64,000 bases of DNA, from positions 5,943,001-6,007,000 of the forward strand of contig NZ_JAZHSB010000001.1 of the NCBI RefSeq assembly GCF_036924715.1, written 5' to 3'. The position numbers and the translations under genes are program-made. Shown here in pieces: positions 41,788 to 49,520 of the stretch. The stretch's first letter is position 1. Every line of letters begins with the position of its first letter. The DNA comes from Bradyrhizobium sp. AZCC 1721 (GTDB lineage Bacteria; Pseudomonadota; Alphaproteobacteria; Rhizobiales; Xanthobacteraceae). A model generated the notes under the pieces. The model was given only the letters and a program-made list of their open reading frames with translations. It searched no databases and was not told the origin of the DNA.

Positions 41788-42606
41788 ATGCCCGTCACGG
41801 TGAAGACATTCGCGAATTTTGGCGAGGCGGCGTCGGCATTGTCGTCCGACCGCAGCGCGCGCTATCTCGGCGGCGGCACGCTCGTCATGCGCGCCCTCAA
41901 CGAGGGCGATGTCTCGATCTCCACCGTCGTGCGCGCGACCGACCTGGCGCTGACCCGCATCGACGTCGCAAGCTCGCGCGTCACGATCGGCGCCGGCGTC
42001 ACTTTTGCGAGGATTCTGGCCGAGCGCGAACTCGCCTTTCTGCACGCGCCGGCGCGCTCGATCGGCGGGCCGGCCGTGCGCAACATGGGCACCGTAGGCG
42101 GCAATCTGTTCGCGCCCAGCCCCTACGGCGACTTCACCGTCGCCCTGCTGGCGCTCGACGCGACAGTCTCCGTCCAGGGCGGTCTTGGCGCCCGCGACAT
42201 GCCAATCGAAGAGTTCCTGCAATCCCGCGAACGGCAGAGCGGCGCGCTGGTGCTGGCGGTCGCGTGTCAGCGGCCTGCAAGCGCCGACGCCTTCCGCTAT
42301 CGCAAGATCGCCCGCATCAAGCCGAAGGGCGGCTCGGTGATTACGCTGGCGGCGCACCTGCCTTCGAGCGGCGGCCGCGTCTCAGGTGCGCGCATCGCGC
42401 TCGGCTCGATGGCCGCAACGCAAATTCGCGCAAGGGCCGCCGAGCGGGCGCTGGAGGGCCGCGCGCTTGACGACGCGGCGATCAACGCCGCTGCGGCGGT
42501 AGCCGCCGAAGGCGTGTCACCCTCAGATAATGCCCTTGGCAGCGCCTGGTATCGCCGCGAGATCGTCGGCGTTCATCTTCGCCGCCTGTTGTCCGGCCTG
42601 GAGTAA
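41788..42606 (+). CDS. FAD-binding medium subunit of a molybdenum hydroxylase (CoxM-like)
   Basis: The 272-residue protein has the two FAD pyrophosphate motifs of the xanthine dehydrogenase/CoxM family: ARYLGGGTLVMRALNEG (about 26-42) and RNMGTVGGNLFAPSPYGDF (about 95-113). A C-terminal CO-dehydrogenase-flavoprotein-like domain follows (about 165-270). It carries electrons from the iron-sulfur subunit to an acceptor. GGAGG lies upstream of the ATG 41788. It is followed six bases later by the iron-sulfur subunit, in CoxM-S-L order. Confidence 0.93.
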   Translation: MPVTVKTFANFGEAASALSSDRSARYLGGGTLVMRALNEGDVSISTVVRATDLALTRIDVASSRVTIGAGVTFARILAERELAFLHAPARSIGGPAVRNMGTVGGNLFAPSPYGDFTVALLALDATVSVQGGLGARDMPIEEFLQSRERQSGALVLAVACQRPASADAFRYRKIARIKPKGGSVITLAAHLPSSGGRVSGARIALGSMAATQIRARAAERALEGRALDDAAINAAAAVAAEGVSPSDNALGSAWYRREIVGVHLRRLLSGLE

Positions 42607-42612
42607 GCCTTC

Positions 42613-43092
42613 ATGACCAAGACCGCCCTGCAATTTCGTCACAATGGCCGCGACGTCGCGCTATTCGTCGACGGCGGCGTCAATCTGCTGGTCGCGCTCC
42701 GCGAATCAATTGGCGACATGACGCCAAAGTTCGGCTGCGGCCAGGGCGGCTGCGGCGCCTGCAGCGTGCTGATCGACGGCGAGCTGCATCTCTCCTGCCT
42801 GACGCTGGCGGAGACCGTGAACGGTCGCTCGATCGAAACGGTCGACGGGCTGAAGGACGGTCCCAACCTGCATCCGCTGCAGCGCGCCTTCATGGAGCAG
42901 TTCGCAGCCCAGTGCGGCTACTGCACGCCGGGCATGCTGATGGCGGCGAAAGCGCTGCTCGATCGCAATCCGTCGCCGAGCCGCGCCGAGGTCATCGAGG
43001 CGATCTCCGGCAATATCTGCCGCTGCACCGGCTACGAGCCGATCATCAACGCCGTGCTCGCCGCCGCCACGAGCGGACGCGCCCGCGCCTAA
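42613..43092 (+). CDS. 2Fe-2S small subunit of a molybdenum hydroxylase (CoxS-like)
   Basis: The 159-residue protein has eight cluster cysteines in two groups. The plant-type ferredoxin group is CGQGGCGACSVLIDG plus SCL (residues about 40-60), and the all-helical group is CGYCTPGM with NICRCTGYEPI (about 100-142). This is the conserved arrangement of small subunits in the xanthine oxidase family. It passes electrons from the Mo-pterin subunit to the FAD subunit. Confidence 0.95.
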   Translation: MTKTALQFRHNGRDVALFVDGGVNLLVALRESIGDMTPKFGCGQGGCGACSVLIDGELHLSCLTLAETVNGRSIETVDGLKDGPNLHPLQRAFMEQFAAQCGYCTPGMLMAAKALLDRNPSPSRAEVIEAISGNICRCTGYEPIINAVLAAATSGRARA

Positions 43093-43103
43093 AGGAAACC
43101 ACC

Positions 43104-44690
43104 ATGCTGGAACTGCGCAAGGACATCTTCGCCGACGAGCGCGACGATAACCTGAAGGAGATCGGGAAAGGTACGCAGCGCCAGGACATGCTCGGCCATG
43201 TCACGGGCACTTCGACCTATTTCGACGACCATAAGCTGCAGGGCATGCTGCATCTCAAAGTGCTGCGCAGCTCGCACGCGCATGCCCGCTTGCGCCGCAT
43301 CGATACGATGGAAGCGGAACGATCCCCCGGCGTGCGGCGCATCATTCGCGGGGCCGACGTGCCGCGCAACCTCAACACCCTGCTCAGCCTGATCAATTTC
43401 GGCAAGGACGACGAGCCGTCGCTCGCGGTCGACAAGGTGCGCTATAAGGGCGAGCCGATCATTGCCGTCGTCGCCGACAGCCCGCGGGAAGCCTATGAGG
43501 CGATGGCGAAAGTGCGCGTCGACTACGAGCCGCTGCCGGCGGTGTTCGACGTCGAGGAGGCGCTGAAACCGGGCGCGCCGGTCGTCAACGAGACTTACCC
43601 AAAAAACACATTCATCTATCACGACGTCTACGATCACCAAAAACTGCGCTTCGGCGACGTCGAGCGCGGCTTCGCCGAGGCCGATCATGTGCTCGAGCAG
43701 CGCTATCAGATGTCGCCGATCGAGCATGCGCCGACCGAGACCAACGGCTCGATCGCGGCGCCCGACACCAACGGCCGCTATGTCGTCTACACCTCGACGC
43801 AGGCTTTGTTCTTCTCGCTTGATACCTGCGCCAAGATCCTCGATGTGCCCTCCAACACCTTCCACTTTATTGGCGGCACCGTCGGCGGCGGCTTCGGCGG
43901 CAAGGTGGATACGCTCACCGAGCCGCTTGCCATTCTCGGCGCGATGCTGACCGGGCGCCCGGTGCGCTATCAGCTCGGCCGCGAAGAAGAGATGCAGTTC
44001 GGCTCGCCGCGCGGAGCCGAGCGCATCTACATCAAGGACGGCGTGATGCGCGACGGCCGCATCGTTGCGCGCAAGATCCGCGCCTATTTCGACAGCGGTG
44101 CCTATACAAGGCTTTCAAGCTACGCCGTCGTCAAATGCGTGGCCCACCTGCCCGGCCCCTATACGATCCCGAACGTCCACGGCGACGTCTACTGCGTGTT
44201 CACCAACCGGACGCCTGCTACCGCCATGCGCGGCTTCGGCGTCACGGCAATGGACTTTGCGCTCGAATGCCAGATGGACAAGCTCGCGCATCTCGTCGGC
44301 ATCGACCCGATGGAGTTCCGCATCCTCAACGCCTATCGCGACGGCGACATGAAGGCGCACCGGCGCGAGGCCAAGAACACCGCGCTGATCGAATGCGTCC
44401 AGGTCGCCGCCGAGAAAGCAAAATGGCCGCTGCGCGAAGAGGTCAAACAGATGTCGTCGCGCAAGGATGGCGGCGGCAGCCGGGCAGTAATATCGCCGAC
44501 GCCGCTTGAACCTGTTCTCCAACGCGCCGCGGCTGTGCAGCAGCGAACCACCTACGATCGGACACCGCCTGCAACGACCCAGCAACCGCCGCCCCCCACG
44601 CCGGCGCCGCCTCCCCCGAGGCCGCCGGCTCCGTCGCCGTCACACGGCGCCACCCGCTTCTCCTCCGTCTTCGGCACCAGGAGGCGCTGA
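43104..44690 (+). CDS. molybdopterin-binding subunit, N-terminal half (CoxL/XdhB-like), with Pro-rich tail
   Basis: The 528-residue protein (ATG 43104) contains the aldehyde-oxidase a/b hammerhead domain (about 20-135; GHVTGTSTYFDDHKLQGMLHLKVLRSSHAHARL) and the first Mo-pterin domain. FIGGTVGGGFGGKVDTLTEPLA (about 253) is the conserved GGxFGxK motif. TPATAMRGFGVTAMDFALE (about 370) aligns with the active-site loop; AMRGFG is not the AYRCSFR of form I CO dehydrogenase, so CO oxidation is unlikely. After about residue 455 it changes into a low-complexity tail, very rich in Pro (about 480-515). The second half of the usual ~780-residue subunit is encoded by the next gene, two bases downstream. 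Confidence 0.9.
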   Translation: MLELRKDIFADERDDNLKEIGKGTQRQDMLGHVTGTSTYFDDHKLQGMLHLKVLRSSHAHARLRRIDTMEAERSPGVRRIIRGADVPRNLNTLLSLINFGKDDEPSLAVDKVRYKGEPIIAVVADSPREAYEAMAKVRVDYEPLPAVFDVEEALKPGAPVVNETYPKNTFIYHDVYDHQKLRFGDVERGFAEADHVLEQRYQMSPIEHAPTETNGSIAAPDTNGRYVVYTSTQALFFSLDTCAKILDVPSNTFHFIGGTVGGGFGGKVDTLTEPLAILGAMLTGRPVRYQLGREEEMQFGSPRGAERIYIKDGVMRDGRIVARKIRAYFDSGAYTRLSSYAVVKCVAHLPGPYTIPNVHGDVYCVFTNRTPATAMRGFGVTAMDFALECQMDKLAHLVGIDPMEFRILNAYRDGDMKAHRREAKNTALIECVQVAAEKAKWPLREEVKQMSSRKDGGGSRAVISPTPLEPVLQRAAAVQQRTTYDRTPPATTQQPPPPTPAPPPPRPPAPSPSHGATRFSSVFGTRRR

Positions 44691-44692
44691 CC

Positions 44693-45715
44693 ATGGCCAA
44701 GCATCGCGGACGCGGCATCGCCTCGATCAACTATCCGATCGGCATGAACCTTGGCGGCGACCCCAGCCAGGCGTTGGTGCATTCCAACCCCAGCGGCAAG
44801 TTCACGGTGTCGCTGTCATCAATCGACCTCGGCCAGGGCATGAAATCGGTGACGCGGCAGATTTGCGCCGAGACGCTCGGCGTGCCGGTCGAGGACGTCT
44901 ATGTCGATACCGCCGATTCCGACACCGGACCGCACTGCATGGGCTCGTTCGCCTCGCGCGGCACGCATCGGGTCGGCAATGCGGTGATGGCGGCGGCGAA
45001 AGAGGCCCGCGGCGTCATGATGGAAGCTGCAGCGGAGGAATTGGAGGTCAACGCCACCGATCTCGAGACCGACGGTCGCGGCAATATCCACGTCAAGGGC
45101 GCGCCGCATCGCTCGATCTCCACCAAGGATGTCGCGATTGCCGCGCAGTTCAAGCAGGGCAAGACGATATCGGGACGCGGCATCTTTCTGGTGCCGCTGT
45201 CCGAGGTGAACCCTGAGACCGGCGAGATGTCACCTGCGACTTGCTATGCGCACGCCTGCCTGGTCGCCGAGGTCGAGGTCGACGACGAGACCGGCGAGGT
45301 CGCGATGGTGCGCATGGACAGTGCATACGAACTCGGCCGCGCGCTCAATCCGCGGCTGGTGGAGCAGCAGCTCGTTGGCGGCGCGTGGATGGGAATCAGC
45401 CACGCGCTCTTTGAAACACCCGAACCCTATTATCCCGACCCGGCGCATGGTCCGCGCGATTTCGTCGAATATCTGATGCCCGGCCCCGGCGACACCTGTC
45501 CGCACGATATCGCAGTGCTGGAACGCCCTGCGGCCGACGGCCCGTTCGGCGCCAAGGGCCCTGGCGAGATGTGCGCAAACCCGGTGTTGCCCGCGGTCGC
45601 CAACGCCATCTTCAACGCGGTCGGCGTGCGGATGGATGAACTGCCGATCACGCCGGAGAAAGTCTTGCGGGCGATCAAAGCGCAGGGCGGCGCGCGGCCG
45701 CAAGCGCGGCGCTGA
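44693..45715 (+). CDS. molybdopterin-binding subunit, C-terminal half (CoxL/XdhB-like)
   Basis: The 340-residue protein (ATG 44693) matches the second Mo-pterin domain. It has GRGIASINYPIGMNLGGDP at the N terminus, VSLSSIDLGQGMKSVTRQICAETLGVPVEDVYVDTADSDTGPHCMGSFASRGTH (about 42-95) and FGAKGPGEMCANPVLPAVANAI near 285, where GPGE supplies the catalytic Glu. The cut between halves falls between domains. Both parts keep clean starts, and the first has its own tail, so this looks like a stable split gene rather than a recent break. The two halves must assemble with CoxM- and CoxS-like subunits. Confidence 0.9.
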   Translation: MAKHRGRGIASINYPIGMNLGGDPSQALVHSNPSGKFTVSLSSIDLGQGMKSVTRQICAETLGVPVEDVYVDTADSDTGPHCMGSFASRGTHRVGNAVMAAAKEARGVMMEAAAEELEVNATDLETDGRGNIHVKGAPHRSISTKDVAIAAQFKQGKTISGRGIFLVPLSEVNPETGEMSPATCYAHACLVAEVEVDDETGEVAMVRMDSAYELGRALNPRLVEQQLVGGAWMGISHALFETPEPYYPDPAHGPRDFVEYLMPGPGDTCPHDIAVLERPAADGPFGAKGPGEMCANPVLPAVANAIFNAVGVRMDELPITPEKVLRAIKAQGGARPQARR

Positions 45716-45723
45716 GGTCAGGC

Positions 45724-46605
45724 ATGACGGTCCGCGGCAACATCGTCGGCATCGACAGCCCGGAGGCGCTCGAAAGGGCGCTGCGGACGGCGTACTACCT
45801 CGCCGACGAGGGCCTGGCGACGGCGTCCTATCTTGCGCTTGCGCTCGGCAAGCCGTTGCTGCTCGAAGGCGCGCCGGGTGTCGGAAAGACCGAAGCTGCA
45901 AAAGCCATCGCCGCCGTGCTCGGCCGCCGCCTGATCCGGCTGCAATGCTACGAGGGCATCGACGCATCAGCCGCGCTCTACGAGTGGAACTACCCGCGCC
46001 AGATGCTCGCGATCCGCCAGGCCGGCGAGGAGAGCATCGACATCTATGGCGAGACTTTTCTGATCGAGCGGCCGATGCTGGCCGCCTTGCGCGCGCCCGA
46101 CTCCACCGTGCTGCTGATCGACGAAATTGACCGTGCCGACCAGGAGTTCGAAGCGTTTCTGCTCGAATTCCTCTCCGACTTCCAGATTTCGATTCCCGAA
46201 CGCGGCACCGTCCGCGCCGCCGAGCGCCCCGTCGTCGTGCTGACCTCGAACCGCACCCGCGATCTGCACGAAGCGTTGCGCCGGCGCTGCGTCTACCACT
46301 GGATCGATTATCCCACCGCCGAGCGCGAAGCGCGTATCGTCATGATGCGGGCTTCCAGTGTCGCCGAAGCGACCGCGCGCGCGGTCGTCGCCGCCGTCGG
46401 CCGGTTGCGACGCGAACCATTGAGCAAGGCGCCAGGCATTGCCGAAGCTGTGGAATGGGCCGAAGCCGCCACACTGCTGCACGCGCGCGGCGCCCGCTGG
46501 CCGGACGCGTTCAAGCGCTCGATCGGGGTTGCACTGAAGGACGAGGAGGATCTCACCTTCATCTCCGGCCGGCTCGACGCCCTCATTGCGGAGGCTGCCG
46601 CGTGA
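45724..46605 (+). CDS. MoxR-type AAA+ ATPase (CoxD-like)
   Basis: The 293-residue ATPase has Walker A LLEGAPGVGKTEAAKAIA (about 41-58), Walker B VLLIDEIDRADQEFEAFLLEFL (about 131) and sensor/arginine-finger segments VVLTSNRTRDLHEALRRRCVY (about 172). CoxD-type MoxR proteins help insert the metal-sulfur centre of Mo hydroxylases, together with a VWA partner (CoxE). It lies nine bases after the large-subunit half and overlaps the VWA gene by four bases. Confidence 0.92.
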   Translation: MTVRGNIVGIDSPEALERALRTAYYLADEGLATASYLALALGKPLLLEGAPGVGKTEAAKAIAAVLGRRLIRLQCYEGIDASAALYEWNYPRQMLAIRQAGEESIDIYGETFLIERPMLAALRAPDSTVLLIDEIDRADQEFEAFLLEFLSDFQISIPERGTVRAAERPVVVLTSNRTRDLHEALRRRCVYHWIDYPTAEREARIVMMRASSVAEATARAVVAAVGRLRREPLSKAPGIAEAVEWAEAATLLHARGARWPDAFKRSIGVALKDEEDLTFISGRLDALIAEAAA

Positions 46606-47720
46606 GCGACGAACCTCAATTGCCACGTGCTGCCGGCGTCTTCGTGTCCTTTGTCGCTCTATTGCGCGCCAACGGTTTTGCCGTGGCGCCGGAACAGACG
46701 ACTACGTTCCTGGCCGCCATCGAGTTGCTGGGTCCGCGCAGCCTCGAAGCCATTCGGCAGGCTGGATTGGCAACGCTCGCGCCGCCACCCGAGCGGCGCG
46801 CGACCTACGATCGGCTGTTCGACATCCATTTCCTCGGCAGCGAAGCGGTCGATCGTGCCGGCGCCGAAGATGAGGAAGTGGTTCGCGTGCAGGAGGAAGG
46901 CCGCGGCGAGGATGAAACGTTGCTCGCCGATGAAGCTAACGAGTCAGGGCTCGCTGCGGCCCGCGCGGAGGCGCTGGTCGAACGCCGCTTCGCGCCAAGC
47001 CAAATTGGCGAGGCCTTGCGTCGGCTGTCACGCGAAGCCCCTGCCCGATTACCGCGACGCCGCGGCCACCGCCGCATGCGCGCCCGCCGCGGGCCGTGGG
47101 CGGATCTGCGGCGAACCTTGCGCGACAGCGTGCGCAACGATGGCGAGGTGCTGCGGCTCGGGCGGCTGAAGCGGCGCACCCGTCCGCGCAAGCTGCTGCT
47201 CTTGATCGACGTCTCGGGTTCGATGAAAGGGCGCACGGACGACAATATGAAGCTCGCCCATGCCGTGGTGCATGCGGCTCCCAACGTCGAGGTGTTCACC
47301 TTCGGCACAAGGCTCACCCGCGTGACGCGTGCGCTTCGTCTCAAGCGCCGCGAGCAGGCGCTGTTCGCCGCCGCGCATCTGGTCAGCGATTGGGATGGCG
47401 GCACCCGCATCGGCGATGCGCTGCAGGCGTTCCTGGCGGTACCGCGGTTCGGCAGCTATGCGCGCGGCGCCGCCGTCGTCATCCTCTCCGACGGCCTCGA
47501 ACGTGGCGATCCCTCCGCCCTGCGCGACGCCGTCGCAAAACTATCGCGGCGCGCCTGGCGCCTGAGCTGGCTGACGCCGCTGGCGTCAGGCCCCGGCTTT
47601 CAGCCGCAGACCGAAGCGCTGATCGCGATCCGCCGTTTTGTGGACGATCTGGTCGATGGCGGATCCACGGCTGCGATCGTTTCGCATGTACTCTCGCTTG
47701 GACAAAGGAAGGCCGCGTGA
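46602..47720 (+). CDS. VWA-domain protein (CoxE-like)
   Basis: The 372-residue protein (GTG 46602, overlapping the MoxR stop) has a C-terminal von Willebrand A domain from about 200. KLLLLIDVSGSMKGRTDDNMKLAHAVVHA carries the DxSGS metal-ion site, and VVILSDGLERGDP is a later MIDAS-like turn. The N-terminal half is charged and helical with Arg-rich stretches (LPRRRGHRRMRARRGP). CoxE proteins act with CoxD during maturation of the Mo hydroxylase. Its stop overlaps the GTG start of the amidohydrolase. Confidence 0.92.
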   Translation: MSDEPQLPRAAGVFVSFVALLRANGFAVAPEQTTTFLAAIELLGPRSLEAIRQAGLATLAPPPERRATYDRLFDIHFLGSEAVDRAGAEDEEVVRVQEEGRGEDETLLADEANESGLAAARAEALVERRFAPSQIGEALRRLSREAPARLPRRRGHRRMRARRGPWADLRRTLRDSVRNDGEVLRLGRLKRRTRPRKLLLLIDVSGSMKGRTDDNMKLAHAVVHAAPNVEVFTFGTRLTRVTRALRLKRREQALFAAAHLVSDWDGGTRIGDALQAFLAVPRFGSYARGAAVVILSDGLERGDPSALRDAVAKLSRRAWRLSWLTPLASGPGFQPQTEALIAIRRFVDDLVDGGSTAAIVSHVLSLGQRKAA

Positions 47721-48607
47721 CCGAAATCGTCGATGCCCATCACCACATCTGGCGTCAGGCCGACCTGCCGTGGCTGGTTGGCCCGATGCAGCCGCGCATC
47801 TTCGGCCCCTACGAGCCGATCCGGCGCGACTATCCGATCCAGGAATATCTCGCTGACCTCGCAGGTTCCGGCGTAACGCGTTCGGTCTATGTGCAGACCA
47901 ACTGGGCCAACGACCGTTTCGAGGATGAAACGGCCTGGGTGCAAGAGACCGCAAAGGACCATGGCTGGCCGCACGCCATCGTCTCCTATGCCAATTTCAA
48001 CGTCGACGATATCCGCCCGCAACTCGACCGTTTGGCCCGCTATCCCCTTGTGCGGGGCGTGCGCATGCAACTGCACTGGCACGACAACCCGCTTTATCGT
48101 TTTGCGGCGCGGCCCGACCTCTGCGCCGATCCAAAGATCCGGCGCAACATCACGCATCTCGCCCACTATGGCTTCAGCTTCGATCTGCAGGTGTTTGCGC
48201 CGCAGATGGCCGATGCCGCGGGTCTCGCCGAAGCGTGTCCCGATGTGACCTTCATCCTGCAGCACGCCGGCATGCTGGAAGACCTCTCGCCGCAAGGTCG
48301 ATCCGCCTGGCGAACTGGGATGACCCGCCTCGCGGCCCGTCCGAACGTCGTCTCAAAACTGTCCGGCCTCGGCACCTTCATCCACCGCAACGACCCTGCG
48401 CATGTAGCCGGTGTTCTCACCGAGACGATCGCGATCTTCGGTGCCGACCGCTGCCTGTTCGGCTCCAATTTTCCGATCGAAAAACTCTGGACCACTTATC
48501 GTGAACTGATCGACGCCTATCTCGCCGCGACGGCTTCGCTTGCCGTGGATCAGCGCGATGCAATTTTGCGAACGACCGCCACGCGCGTCTACCGGCTTGA
48601 CCGATGA
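47717..48607 (+). CDS. amidohydrolase family protein (TIM-barrel metal-dependent hydrolase)
   Basis: The 296-residue protein starts at GTG 47717. IVDAHHHIWRQADLPWL at the N terminus holds the HxH metal pair (AHHH form). VRGVRMQLHWHDNPLYRFA (about 113), VTFILQHAGM (about 176) and LFGSNFPIEKL (about 251, with the late metal-binding region) complete the barrel. It belongs to the amidohydrolase_2 class with L-rhamnono-lactonase and pyrone/dicarboxylate lactonases, so a lactone or ring-cleavage product is a likely substrate. The coupled start (GTGA) ties it to the hydroxylase genes. Confidence 0.87.
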   Translation: MTEIVDAHHHIWRQADLPWLVGPMQPRIFGPYEPIRRDYPIQEYLADLAGSGVTRSVYVQTNWANDRFEDETAWVQETAKDHGWPHAIVSYANFNVDDIRPQLDRLARYPLVRGVRMQLHWHDNPLYRFAARPDLCADPKIRRNITHLAHYGFSFDLQVFAPQMADAAGLAEACPDVTFILQHAGMLEDLSPQGRSAWRTGMTRLAARPNVVSKLSGLGTFIHRNDPAHVAGVLTETIAIFGADRCLFGSNFPIEKLWTTYRELIDAYLAATASLAVDQRDAILRTTATRVYRLDR

Positions 48608-48652
48608 CGGCGCACGCGGATCCGCCGATTAAGAGAATGTGGGAGGGAATAT

Positions 48653-49501
48653 ATGCCGCTTGAAATCAAAATCCTCGACTATGGGGATATCGAACTGGAA
48701 TCGAGCTTTCTCGTGCTCGGCCGCGATTGCGGCCGGACCCGCCGTGTCCTGACGCTCGGCTTCCTGATCGTCGGCGGGCCCTATCCGGTGGTGGTCGACA
48801 CCGGCTACCGCTCCAACCAGATCATGGAAACGCTGGGCATGCGCGGTCTGCAATACCACGAGAACATGATCGAGAATCAGCTCGCGCGCCATGGCGTGCG
48901 CATGGGCGACGTCCGCTTCGTCTGCCACACCCATCTGCACATCGACCATGCCGGCAAGGATGATCTGTTTCCGATGAACACCACCGTCGTGCTCAACCGC
49001 AAGGAGCTGGAATATTCCGTCTCCGGGTTGATGCATCCGCAATATCCAGCGCCCGACATCAAGCACCTGATCGACCGCTTGCACACCAAGAGCGCGCTGC
49101 GCTTTCTCGATCTCGAGGTGACCGGGCCGATCGAACTGATGCCGGGCGTCTATTGCGATGCGGCCAACGCCCACACAGAAGGTTCGATGAACATCCACGT
49201 TCACACTGCCGACGGCATCGCCACCATCTGCGGCGATGTGATCTACGACTTCAACGACCAGATCGTCACGCCCTTTAATGAGATTCACGATTGGGAACCG
49301 CGCACGACAGGCAATCACGGTACCAGCAAGCGGGCGGAGAAGGCGGCCATCAAAAAGCTCCTGAGCAACTCGCGCTATCTGCTCCCGGTCCACGACCGGC
49401 CGGCCAAGATCGAAGGCGGCATGGTGGTCGGCCGGCTCCATGACCAGGTGCCAGGCCCCGTGGTGCAGAGCCTGCCGCAACGCAATTGGTTTCCGGCCTG
49501 A
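48653..49501 (+). CDS. metallo-beta-lactamase-fold hydrolase, N-acyl homoserine lactonase family
   Basis: The 282-residue protein has the zinc motif VCHTHLHIDHAGKDD (HxHxDH, about 98-112), a further His/Asp set (ANAHTEGSMNIHVH, about 172; ICGDVIYDF, about 193) and a C-terminal LLPVHD. The pattern fits the AHL lactonase (AttM/AiiA-like) group. In this catabolic setting a lactone intermediate is a more likely target than quorum signals. AGGGAGGGA-type sequence lies before the ATG 48653. Confidence 0.87.
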   Translation: MPLEIKILDYGDIELESSFLVLGRDCGRTRRVLTLGFLIVGGPYPVVVDTGYRSNQIMETLGMRGLQYHENMIENQLARHGVRMGDVRFVCHTHLHIDHAGKDDLFPMNTTVVLNRKELEYSVSGLMHPQYPAPDIKHLIDRLHTKSALRFLDLEVTGPIELMPGVYCDAANAHTEGSMNIHVHTADGIATICGDVIYDFNDQIVTPFNEIHDWEPRTTGNHGTSKRAEKAAIKKLLSNSRYLLPVHDRPAKIEGGMVVGRLHDQVPGPVVQSLPQRNWFPA

Positions 49502-49520
49502 GCGCTGAAAGGACGGACCG

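Noticed and set aside
43104..45715. Calling the CoxMSL-like genes a CO dehydrogenase
   Set aside because: The active-site loop reads AMRGFG instead of the AYRCSFR of form I CO dehydrogenase. CoxD/E/G-like partners occur with other Mo hydroxylases too.
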